64,000 nt of DNA from an uncultured Lachnospiraceae bacterium (GTDB lineage Bacteria; Bacillota; Clostridia; Lachnospirales; Lachnospiraceae): contig CAJTTZ010000001.1 of NCBI GenBank assembly GCA_910579505.1, positions 310,001 through 374,000 on the forward strand, given 5' to 3'. Positions 27,439 through 34,642 of this stretch are shown piece by piece. Below the pieces are notes generated by a model that ran no database searches, was not told the origin of the DNA, and saw nothing but the letters and a program-made list of their open reading frames with translations. The translations under genes and the position numbers were made by a program. The number at the start of each line of letters is the position of its first letter. Position 1 is the stretch's first letter.

Positions 27439-29808
27439 TTACAGCCCCTTCCATGTCAGCAGCACCTTGAACAGGTCCCCGTCAATCTCTATGTCCATCT
27501 TACCGCCCTGCAGTTCCACAAAGCTTCTGGCAATGGCAAGCCCCAGTCCGCTTCCCTCGCTGCTCCTTGCACTGTCGCCCCGGACGAAGCGTTCCGTCAG
27601 GCTCTCGGCAGGAATATTTAACTCATACCCGGAAATATTTTTCAGCTCAATCCGCGCTTCTTCCGCATCCTGCACCACACTGACATATACCCTTGAGTCC
27701 GGCATGGCGTACTTGATAATGTTCGTATATAAATTATCGAAAATGCGGCTGGTCTTTTCGCCGTCCAGCATCAGGAAGACTTTCTGTTCCGGGAATTGGA
27801 ACCGAAAGACAAGGCCGGCCTCTTTAGCCTTATCCTCATACTCCAGATACATCTGCCGCACCAGATGGCAGATATCCACCTTCTCCGTGTGGAACGCCAC
27901 ATTGCCGCTGTTTGCCTTGCTCACCTCGAACAGATCCTCGATCAGTGTTTTCAGGCGCATGGACTTTCTCTGAAGCACCTCCAGATATTCCTTCCGCTGC
28001 TCCTTTGTGACGCCTTCCTCCTGTAATAGCTCCGTGTAAGTGATGATGGCGGTGAGTGGCGTCTTCAGGTCGTGGGACACGTTGGTGATCAGCTCCGTGC
28101 GCATGCGCTGGCTCTTGACCTCCTCTTCCACCGCACTTAAAAAACCGCTCTGAATCGCGGACAATTCCTCCTGAAAAGCGGAGAACATGCCCCAGTCCCC
28201 TTCGATTTTCGTCTGCAGGTTCCCATCCGCCACCGAGTGCGCGGCGTCGAGCATTTTTGTGTACTGTTCCTGCATGATGCGGATATACTTTCGAAAAAGG
28301 CCGTAGAGAAATACGGTGTACGGAATCAGCAGAAACACGCCGAGCACCCAGAACATGCTGATAACCGCCAGAACGAGATAATTGGCCAAAAGCAGCTTCA
28401 ATAGCGGCACGTTCATATTCTGTTCCGGATCCATGTGCAGAAATTCCCGCCTGATGTGCGCCCGCTTTCTTCTGACCAAAACCCGCATATAGCGGAACAC
28501 CCTGTAACAGAGACAGCGTTTCCGCACATATCCCCGCAGTCCGAACACATAGACCTGCGCATATGCGGTGATCAGGGTAAACCACAGCGTAAACGCCGCC
28601 GCCAGAAACAGGAAGTTGATCACCCATACAATATCTTTCGCCGCCGGACCGGTAAGCACGGGAAACGTGGCGCAGAGCATATGGGACAGACTGTACTCCC
28701 AGCTGTCCGACATGGAATACATGACAAGTGTGGCGGACAATTCTCCAAGAATCAGAAACGTGACAAAGGTGAGCAGGGTCAACACCTCTATGTGCAGGGG
28801 CAAAAGCCCGTGTTCGTGCAGGCGGTACTTCTTCCAGAACGGCAAAAGCATGGCGGTAAGCCCCAAAATGATAAGCAGCAGGCGGAAGACATCCTGAATG
28901 CCGCTGTTCATGTAATTTCCCGCCGTACTCATAGAGAGAAACATGCGGGATGATGCCTTCACGTCGGCAAGCTGCGTCTCCGTCAGCGCATAGCAGATGG
29001 TACAGTTTTTCGGCATATTCAGGACCTGCAGATTCATCTGCATCACCGCGCCATCCTCCGACGACTTATAGTAAATGTCATCCTCCCAGTCGATGCCGCC
29101 GTAGGCGGAATAGGACAGGCTCTCATAGAGGCTCCGTTCCAGATAACGGCTCCGCATCACGCGCTGTACACTCTCCACAAGCGCATCCGCGTCCTCGCCA
29201 CGCACCCACACATGTTCCAGAACCCCGTTTTCGTCAAAGTCCAGTTTGATATAATAGGGATAGTAATCGTCCAGATAAACCGACTCCTCCTCCGTGCCGA
29301 GATAGTGCAGTGCGCGCTCTGTATTGGCAAATGTCTTTCCGCTTTCCCGGTCCATGAGTTCATAGTCAATCTGCTGGTCCACCCCGTTCTGAAAAGAAAT
29401 ATACCACTGGTAAAGCAGTTCATCCAGCTGCTCGCCGGCATAGGAAAGCGGCGTCTCAACGCCAAAATTATAATATTCGCCGAAGTCTTTTGCTTTCTTT
29501 ATCTCCGCGCTTAAAAAAAAGTCCTGCGCGGAGACATTCTCTCCGCTCCCTTCCTGCGGCTCCTTTGACGCCTTGTAGTCGCAGAGCTGCTTGTAAAGCA
29601 CGATATTGCCCTGATAGATCTCGTGCAAAAACTCGCTGCCCGCAAGGATATTCGGCTCTTCCGACGCCGCCCTCTCCTTAAACCCCGGATACTGCGACAC
29701 AAAGACAAGGGTTGCGGTCAGGATGAGCGCCGCGGCGGCAAAAATCCCCGGCATCCTCTCTCGTTTACTTGGTTTACCTCTCTCACTGTTTGTCAATTTT
29801 GTACCCAA
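27439..29808 (-). CDS. Membrane sensor histidine kinase
   Basis: Partner of the response regulator at 29783. The 789-residue protein has one membrane helix near residue 20-40, an outside domain of about 260 residues, then about five or six more helices between 295 and 505, a HAMP-like linker (NLQTKIEGDWGMFSAFQEELSAIQ), the HisKA domain with NVSHDLKTPLTAIITY (phospho-His near residue 575) and the ATPase with NLYTNIIKYA and SSEGSGLGLAIARSFVELQGG. The start is uncertain: the frame begins with TTG at 29808, overlapping the regulator by 26 bases; an ATG at 29754 lacks a spaced ribosome site. The large sensor with several helices suits detection of a cell-envelope signal, which is inference. Confidence 0.9.
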   Translation of the reverse strand: MGTKLTNSERGKPSKRERMPGIFAAAALILTATLVFVSQYPGFKERAASEEPNILAGSEFLHEIYQGNIVLYKQLCDYKASKEPQEGSGENVSAQDFFLSAEIKKAKDFGEYYNFGVETPLSYAGEQLDELLYQWYISFQNGVDQQIDYELMDRESGKTFANTERALHYLGTEEESVYLDDYYPYYIKLDFDENGVLEHVWVRGEDADALVESVQRVMRSRYLERSLYESLSYSAYGGIDWEDDIYYKSSEDGAVMQMNLQVLNMPKNCTICYALTETQLADVKASSRMFLSMSTAGNYMNSGIQDVFRLLLIILGLTAMLLPFWKKYRLHEHGLLPLHIEVLTLLTFVTFLILGELSATLVMYSMSDSWEYSLSHMLCATFPVLTGPAAKDIVWVINFLFLAAAFTLWFTLITAYAQVYVFGLRGYVRKRCLCYRVFRYMRVLVRRKRAHIRREFLHMDPEQNMNVPLLKLLLANYLVLAVISMFWVLGVFLLIPYTVFLYGLFRKYIRIMQEQYTKMLDAAHSVADGNLQTKIEGDWGMFSAFQEELSAIQSGFLSAVEEEVKSQRMRTELITNVSHDLKTPLTAIITYTELLQEEGVTKEQRKEYLEVLQRKSMRLKTLIEDLFEVSKANSGNVAFHTEKVDICHLVRQMYLEYEDKAKEAGLVFRFQFPEQKVFLMLDGEKTSRIFDNLYTNIIKYAMPDSRVYVSVVQDAEEARIELKNISGYELNIPAESLTERFVRGDSARSSEGSGLGLAIARSFVELQGGKMDIEIDGDLFKVLLTWKGL

Positions 29809-30493
29809 CGCCCCACACCACCTTCAGATATTTTGGTTCCCGGGGATTCATCTCAATCTTTTCCCGGATTTTCCTGACATGCACCATGATCGTGTCCGTG
29901 TTAATTGCCTGCTCGTTCCAGACCCTCTCGTAAATCTCCTCCGCGGAATAAACTCTGCCGGGACTCTTAATCAGGAGAAGGAGAATTTTAAATTCCGTGG
30001 GCGTCAGTTTTACGGGATTTCCGTCCAGAAATACTTCGACTGTGTCCTCGTGCACTTCCAGTCCGCCAATCGTATAGACACGTTCCTCGTCTCCTGCTTT
30101 CTGCCCATCCTTCATTTCCAGAAAGCGGCTGTAGCGCCGTAAATGGGAATTGACTCTGGCCAGAAGCTCCATGGTGGTAAAGGGCTTTGTCACATAGTCG
30201 TCCGCCCCCATATTTAGCCCCATGATCTTATCCACTTCCTCCGATTTGGCGGAGAGCATAATCACCGGGAACTCGTAACCCAGTTCCCGCACCCGCATCA
30301 TCATGTTGATTCCGTCCATCCGGGGCATCATCACGTCCACGATAGCCAGATGGATGGTCTCCTTCTCAATCACGGAAAGACCTTCCACACCGTCCGCAGC
30401 CTGAAAAACGATATAGCCCTGATTTTTCAGATAGATTTCTATCCCCTCACGTATGTCCTTGTCGTCCTCCACGATCAAAATATGATAGTCCAT
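29783..30493 (-). CDS. OmpR/PhoB-family response regulator
   Basis: A 236-residue regulator. The receiver has the acidic pair EDD (residues 9-11), the phospho-acceptor in IVDVMMPRMDG (Asp near 53), Ser/Thr in MLSAKS and Lys in VTKPFT near 103. The C-terminal winged helix has the family sequence LTPTEFKILLLLIKSPGRVYSAEEIYERVWNE and HVRKIREKIE. GAGGGG lies six bases before the ATG. It overlaps the kinase start, so the two are coupled. Its own promoter region carries a motif also found before the MORN gene at 57047. Confidence 0.95.
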   Translation of the reverse strand: MDYHILIVEDDKDIREGIEIYLKNQGYIVFQAADGVEGLSVIEKETIHLAIVDVMMPRMDGINMMMRVRELGYEFPVIMLSAKSEEVDKIMGLNMGADDYVTKPFTTMELLARVNSHLRRYSRFLEMKDGQKAGDEERVYTIGGLEVHEDTVEVFLDGNPVKLTPTEFKILLLLIKSPGRVYSAEEIYERVWNEQAINTDTIMVHVRKIREKIEMNPREPKYLKVVWGVGYKIDKQ

Positions 30494-30520
30494 TGTCCGC
30501 CCCTCACTTTAATCTTAGTA

Positions 30521-30552
30521 CGAAGTGCACACTCGAAAAACCTTTGGTTTTT
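30521..30552 (-). repeat. Repeat copy in the response regulator leader
   Basis: Nearly the same as 25892-25925 before leuD: on the minus strand AAGGTTTTT, then GAGTGTGCACTTCG here and GAGTGCGCACTGCG there. It forms a small hairpin AAAAACC/GGTTTTT and carries a GTGCAC palindrome. It begins 28 bases before the regulator start; the leuD copy begins 30 bases before its start. Confidence 0.6.
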
Positions 30553-30586
30553 GACTTTTCGTCAAATTATCGAATGGCACTGCTTT

Positions 30587-30642
30587 AGCATAACCGAAAA
30601 ATCTAAACAGAAACTGCTGTCAGTTCTTAAGAAATTCTAAAT
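30587..30642 (-). promoter_or_regulatory. Candidate promoter and operator of the two-component genes
   Basis: On the minus strand the 19-base motif ATTTAGAATTTCTTAAGAA (30624-30642) is followed after exactly 31 bases by TATGCT (30587-30592), a -10 candidate without a good -35. The MORN gene has a 14-of-19 match to the motif at the same distance from TATGAT. The layout fits an activator site just upstream of a weak promoter. Confidence 0.55.
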
Positions 30643-30669
30643 AAATCCCTTACTATTCCAAAATATCCA

Positions 30670-30712
30670 AAAAGAAGAAAGGCACCCCGGCCGGATGACC
30701 GGCGGAATGCCT
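30670..30712 (-). terminator. Rho-independent terminator of the ilv operon
   Basis: On the minus strand a long stem with outer arms AGGCA/TGCCT and inner arms CCGG/CCGG (with G-T pairs between), then TTTCTTCTTTTT. It begins 44 bases after the ilvC stop. Confidence 0.8.
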
Positions 30713-30755
30713 CATATTATCTCATATTCCTCAATTTCCAGTCAGAACTGCGCTG

Positions 30756-31772
30756 TTAATTGTTGATCAGCTTGTCCTCACCGTTCCAGCTGTAAAGCTT
30801 TCTGATATCTTCACCGACAACCTCAGCGGGATGCTCGGAAGCAAGCTTGCGCATCGCCTTGAAGTGTACCTGTCCGCCTGCGGAAGACATGTCGAGCAGG
30901 AAGTCTTTCGCGAACGTACCGTCCTGAATGTCGGAGAGAATCTTCTTCATCGCTTTCTTGGTATCTTCGGTGATGATCTTCGGACCGGTGATGTAGTCGC
31001 CGTACTCAGCGGTGTTGGAGATGGAATATCTCATGCCTGCAAAGCCGGACTGGTAAATCAGGTCTACGATCAGCTTCATCTCGTGGATGCACTCGAAATA
31101 TGCGTTTCTCGGATCATAACCCGCCTCAACGAGCGTCTCGAAGCCTGCCTGCATCAGTGCGCATACGCCGCCGCAAAGGACTGCCTGCTCGCCGAAGAGG
31201 TCTGTCTCTGTCTCGGTACGGAACGTGGTCTCCAAAACGCCTGCCCTTGCGCCGCCGATAGCAAGCGCATAAGCCAGGGCCATATCCTGCGCTTTCCCGG
31301 TTGCGTCCTGGTGTACGGCTACCAGACAGGGAACACCCTTGCCAGCCTGATACTCACTTCTTACTGTGTGGCCGGGGCCCTTGGGCGCAATCATGGTCAC
31401 GTCAACATCCTTGGGCGGAACAATACAGCCGAAGTGAATGTTGAAGCCGTGTGCGAACATCAGCATATTGCCAGCCTCAAGGTTCGGCTCGATGTCCTTC
31501 TTGTACATAGCCGCCTGCAGCTCGTCATTGATGAGGATCATAATGATATCCGCTTTCTTGGCAGCCTCAGCCGCCGTATATACCTCGAAGCCCTGCGCCT
31601 CAGCCTTCGCCCAGGACTTGGAACCCTCATAGAGGCCGATTATTACGTGACAGCCGGACTCCTTCGCGTTCAGGGCATGCGCATGTCCCTGACTGCCGTA
31701 ACCGATCACCGCGATTGTCTTGCCGTCGAGAAGAGACAGATTACAGTCTTCCTGATAGAAAATTTTTGCCAT
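30756..31772 (-). CDS. ilvC: Ketol-acid reductoisomerase, class I
   Basis: Second common step of isoleucine and valine synthesis: alkyl migration and NAD(P)H reduction of acetohydroxy acids. The 338-residue length is the short class I form. The cofactor loop GYGSQGHAHALNAKESG is near residue 25, APKGPGHTVRSEYQAGKGVPCLVA near 130 and the metal-binding DLFGEQAVLCGG near 190. GGAGG lies nine bases before the ATG. It ends the apparent operon ilvB-small subunit-small subunit-ilvC and is followed by a terminator. Confidence 0.98.
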   Translation of the reverse strand: MAKIFYQEDCNLSLLDGKTIAVIGYGSQGHAHALNAKESGCHVIIGLYEGSKSWAKAEAQGFEVYTAAEAAKKADIIMILINDELQAAMYKKDIEPNLEAGNMLMFAHGFNIHFGCIVPPKDVDVTMIAPKGPGHTVRSEYQAGKGVPCLVAVHQDATGKAQDMALAYALAIGGARAGVLETTFRTETETDLFGEQAVLCGGVCALMQAGFETLVEAGYDPRNAYFECIHEMKLIVDLIYQSGFAGMRYSISNTAEYGDYITGPKIITEDTKKAMKKILSDIQDGTFAKDFLLDMSSAGGQVHFKAMRKLASEHPAEVVGEDIRKLYSWNGEDKLINN

Positions 31773-31850
31773 TTTTCTTTTCCTCCGTTACCTGTAGATT
31801 GGTTGATGAATATGTTTTCTATAACTGAAAGGGAATCTCCCTTGAGCTAA

Positions 31851-32351
31851 CTACAAATATGTGACCTGGTCGATGCCGCGGCTTAGACCCGCAATACCTG
31901 TACGGGCGACCTCCAGAATTTCATAACCGTCCAGAACCGCGATAAAGGCGTCGATCTTGTCCTGATCGCCGATCAGTTCAATGGTGATACTGCCAGGAGA
32001 TACATCCACGGGATCTGCGCGGTACGCGTTCGCCACCGCAAACACATCAATACGGTCCCTGGCAGAGGTCACCCTGACTTTAATCAGGGCAAGTTCCCGG
32101 TACACGCTCTCCCCGGGTTTTAACTCCTTGATATCACGCACATCCACCAGCTTGGCCACCTGTTTTTCGATCTGCTCCAGAATCTCGTCATCCCCGGATG
32201 TGACAATCGTTATGCGGGTATAGCGGGGATCCGCCGTCACACCGGCGGTTATGCTGTCAATATTGTAACCGCGTCTGGAAAAAAGGCCGGCAATGCGGCT
32301 TAAAACACCCGATGTATTATCCACCAACAACTGAAAAACCTTTTTCTGCAT
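31851..32351 (-). CDS. ilvN: Acetolactate synthase small (regulatory) subunit, copy 1
   Basis: ACT-domain subunit that gives acetolactate synthase full activity and valine feedback. The 166-residue protein has the typical N-terminal ACT domain QLLVDNTSGVLSRIAGLFSRRGYNIDSITAG and the ALS_ss_C part with KVRVTSARDRIDVFAVANAYRADPVDVSPGSITIELIGD. The start at 32351 has AAGGAAGGG eight bases upstream; the frame runs further but without a site. It lies 77 bases after a second, different small subunit gene. Confidence 0.95.
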   Translation of the reverse strand: MQKKVFQLLVDNTSGVLSRIAGLFSRRGYNIDSITAGVTADPRYTRITIVTSGDDEILEQIEKQVAKLVDVRDIKELKPGESVYRELALIKVRVTSARDRIDVFAVANAYRADPVDVSPGSITIELIGDQDKIDAFIAVLDGYEILEVARTGIAGLSRGIDQVTYL

Positions 32352-32428
32352 CCGATACACCCTTCCTTCCACATTCCTTCTTATAAACACTGTCAATAAT
32401 TGTAGCAACTTAAAGGCAAAAAGTCAAC

Positions 32429-32917
32429 CTATTCGTCCGCCTCCAGGCACTTCTGGAGCGCAAGGGTACCTGTGCGCGCCATCTCCACGATACTGATTCC
32501 CTGCATCATGCTGATAAAGAGCCTGATCCGCTCAGGCACATCGCATATCTGGATGATAAGCATGTTTTTAGACATATCCACAATGTCCGCATGCATGATA
32601 TCACACGTCTCCATAATGTCGCGCCTGTTGTTTTTGTTGTATTTCACTTTCATCAGCATAAGCTCTCTGCTCACGCTTGACGGCTCGTCAAAAGTTTTTA
32701 CCTTGATGACGTCTATTTTTTTGTTGAGCTGTTTTTCAATCTGCTCAATGGTGCGCTCGTCCCCGGAACTGACAATGGTCATGCGGGAAACCGCGGCATC
32801 CTCCGTCTCACCCACAGCCAGGGAATCAATATTGAAACATCGTCTCGAAAACAGGCCGGCCACCTTGCACAGCACGCCCGATCTGTTTTCCACCAAAACG
32901 GAATATATTTTTTTCAT
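32429..32917 (-). CDS. Acetolactate synthase small subunit, copy 2 (divergent)
   Basis: A second ACT-domain small subunit of 162 residues, directly after ilvB. It has SVLVENRSGVLCKVAGLFSRRCFNIDSLAVGETEDAAVSRMTIV, clearly the same family as copy 1, but the C-terminal domain is quite different (KYNKNNRRDIMETCDIMHADIVDMSKNMLIIQICD) and the highly conserved RGYNI reads RCFNI. It may have different effector binding. Two tandem small subunits for one large subunit suggest mixed or switchable regulation; which one pairs with IlvB cannot be told from sequence. Confidence 0.93.
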   Translation of the reverse strand: MKKIYSVLVENRSGVLCKVAGLFSRRCFNIDSLAVGETEDAAVSRMTIVSSGDERTIEQIEKQLNKKIDVIKVKTFDEPSSVSRELMLMKVKYNKNNRRDIMETCDIMHADIVDMSKNMLIIQICDVPERIRLFISMMQGISIVEMARTGTLALQKCLEADE

Positions 32918-32942
32918 TGTATATCCTCCACATCTCGTGTTG

Positions 32943-34559
32943 TTATTTCACCAAGTCCATCGGGTCGATCAGGCATTCCAGAAGCACTGACTCGTCCTTC
33001 TCCAAAAAGGCCCTGATGGTCTCCTGTGCCCCTTCCATGGTCTCCTGCCGCATAAACTTAAGTCCGAACGCCTCCGAGAGCTTGGAAAGATCGGGGCTTC
33101 CCGACAAATCAACCACGGAATAGTTGTCTTTGTAGGTGTAATGCTGGTATTCGCGCACCATCCCCAGATAATTGTTTTTCAGTACAATGATTTTTACGGG
33201 CACGTCAAACTGACGCATGGTAGCCAGTTCCATCATGGACATCTGGAAGGAACCGTCCCCGCAGACCGCTATCACCTGTCTGCTTCTGTCCGCCAGCTTC
33301 GCTCCCATGGCCGCCGGAATGGAATAACCCATGGTCCCCATGCCGCCTGTTGTTAAAAACCGCCCCTTCTTTACAATGTGGTAGCCGCAGGACCAGATCT
33401 GGTTCTGTCCCACATCCGCCACATAAACTGCATTCTCATCCATTTCCCGGGACAGCATGGCAATGAAGGCCGCCGGATCCACATAGTCAGGATTGGGCTT
33501 TCTTATCGGCTGCATAGTGTCGCGGTAAGTATTCAGCGTCTGAATCCACTCCTCGTGCTCACAGGTAAACTCCTGTGTCGCAATGTCCTCAAAAATATGC
33601 TTCGCGTCCCCCACCAGAGGAATGGCGGGACCTACGTTTTTACCGATCTCCGCCGGATCTACGTCAATATGGACAAGCACCTTGTTTTCCGTGATCACAT
33701 CCGGCTGGTTCACCGCCCTGTCAGCCACCCGCGCGCCAACCATGAGAAGGAGGTCTGACTCGTTCATGGCCCTGTTGGCGAAAGGTTTGCCGTTGTTGCC
33801 CACCATACCGAAATACATGGGATGCTCGGTGGGCATGGCGCCGATTCCCATCATCGTGGAAACCACGGGAATCTGGTATTCTTCCGAGAAATTCCGAAGC
33901 GCTTCTTCCGCCTGACTTAAGAGTACGCCGCCGCCCGCGCAGATCAGGGGGCGTTTTGATTTTGCCAGCTCTTTTATGACTTTCTTGATCTGGGCCATAT
34001 TGCCCTTTACTGTCGGCTTGTATGTGCGCATGTTAACTTCGTCGGGATATTTGAATTTCCCGACCGGCGCATTCTGGATATCAATGGGGATGTCGATCAG
34101 CACAGGACCCTTGCGGCCTGTGGATGCCAGGTGAAAAGCCTCCTTAAAGATCTGCGGAATATCCGCCGCATCCTTTACCAAATAACTGTATTTTACAAAA
34201 GATTCCACCGCGCCTGTGATGTCCGCCTCCTGAAACACGTCGGAGCCGAGCAGCTCACTGTTCACCTGTCCCGTGATACACACGAGCGGTATGCTGTCCG
34301 CAAAAGCGGTGGCTACGCCCGTAATCAGATTGGTCGCACCGGGGCCGGAAGTTACCGCGCACACGCCTACCTTCCCCGATACTCTGGCAAGCCCGCTTGC
34401 CGCATGGGCCGCATTCTGCTCCGTGCGGATCAGAATCGTCTGGATATCAGACTCCAATATGCTGTTGTAAAAAGGACATATGGCTACGCCCGGGTACCCA
34501 AACACATATTCAACGCCTTCCGCCTCCAGACATTTTACAATTGCATCTGCACCTATCAT
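32943..34559 (-). CDS. ilvB: Acetolactate synthase large subunit
   Basis: TPP- and FAD-dependent enzyme that condenses pyruvate with pyruvate or 2-oxobutyrate. The 538-residue protein has the N-terminal block FGYPGVAICPFYNSI (usually GYPGGA), the catalytic Glu in RTEQNAAHAASG near residue 50, VCAVTSGPGATNLITG, and the TPP motif VCGDGSFQMSMMELATMRQFDVPVKIIVLKNN near 430. It is a little shorter than usual. It opens ilvB-small subunit 2-small subunit 1-ilvC and lies 83 bases after metH. In that gap there is an inverted repeat around AGCTGC/GCAGCT (34600-34625) but no T-box. Confidence 0.95.
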   Translation of the reverse strand: MIGADAIVKCLEAEGVEYVFGYPGVAICPFYNSILESDIQTILIRTEQNAAHAASGLARVSGKVGVCAVTSGPGATNLITGVATAFADSIPLVCITGQVNSELLGSDVFQEADITGAVESFVKYSYLVKDAADIPQIFKEAFHLASTGRKGPVLIDIPIDIQNAPVGKFKYPDEVNMRTYKPTVKGNMAQIKKVIKELAKSKRPLICAGGGVLLSQAEEALRNFSEEYQIPVVSTMMGIGAMPTEHPMYFGMVGNNGKPFANRAMNESDLLLMVGARVADRAVNQPDVITENKVLVHIDVDPAEIGKNVGPAIPLVGDAKHIFEDIATQEFTCEHEEWIQTLNTYRDTMQPIRKPNPDYVDPAAFIAMLSREMDENAVYVADVGQNQIWSCGYHIVKKGRFLTTGGMGTMGYSIPAAMGAKLADRSRQVIAVCGDGSFQMSMMELATMRQFDVPVKIIVLKNNYLGMVREYQHYTYKDNYSVVDLSGSPDLSKLSEAFGLKFMRQETMEGAQETIRAFLEKDESVLLECLIDPMDLVK

Positions 34560-34642
34560 ATACGTTATCCTCTCTTCTATCTGTTTTCTGACAGCAGCTG
34601 TTTCATACCGTCACAGCTGCCACACAAAATTCCAAAAACCAG

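Noticed and set aside
26329..27621. Open plus-strand frame of 430 codons opposite leuC
   Set aside because: Antisense of leuC and running into the kinase end; no family features.
30831..31850. Open plus-strand frame of 339 codons opposite ilvC
   Set aside because: Antisense shadow; ilvC is unmistakable on the other strand.
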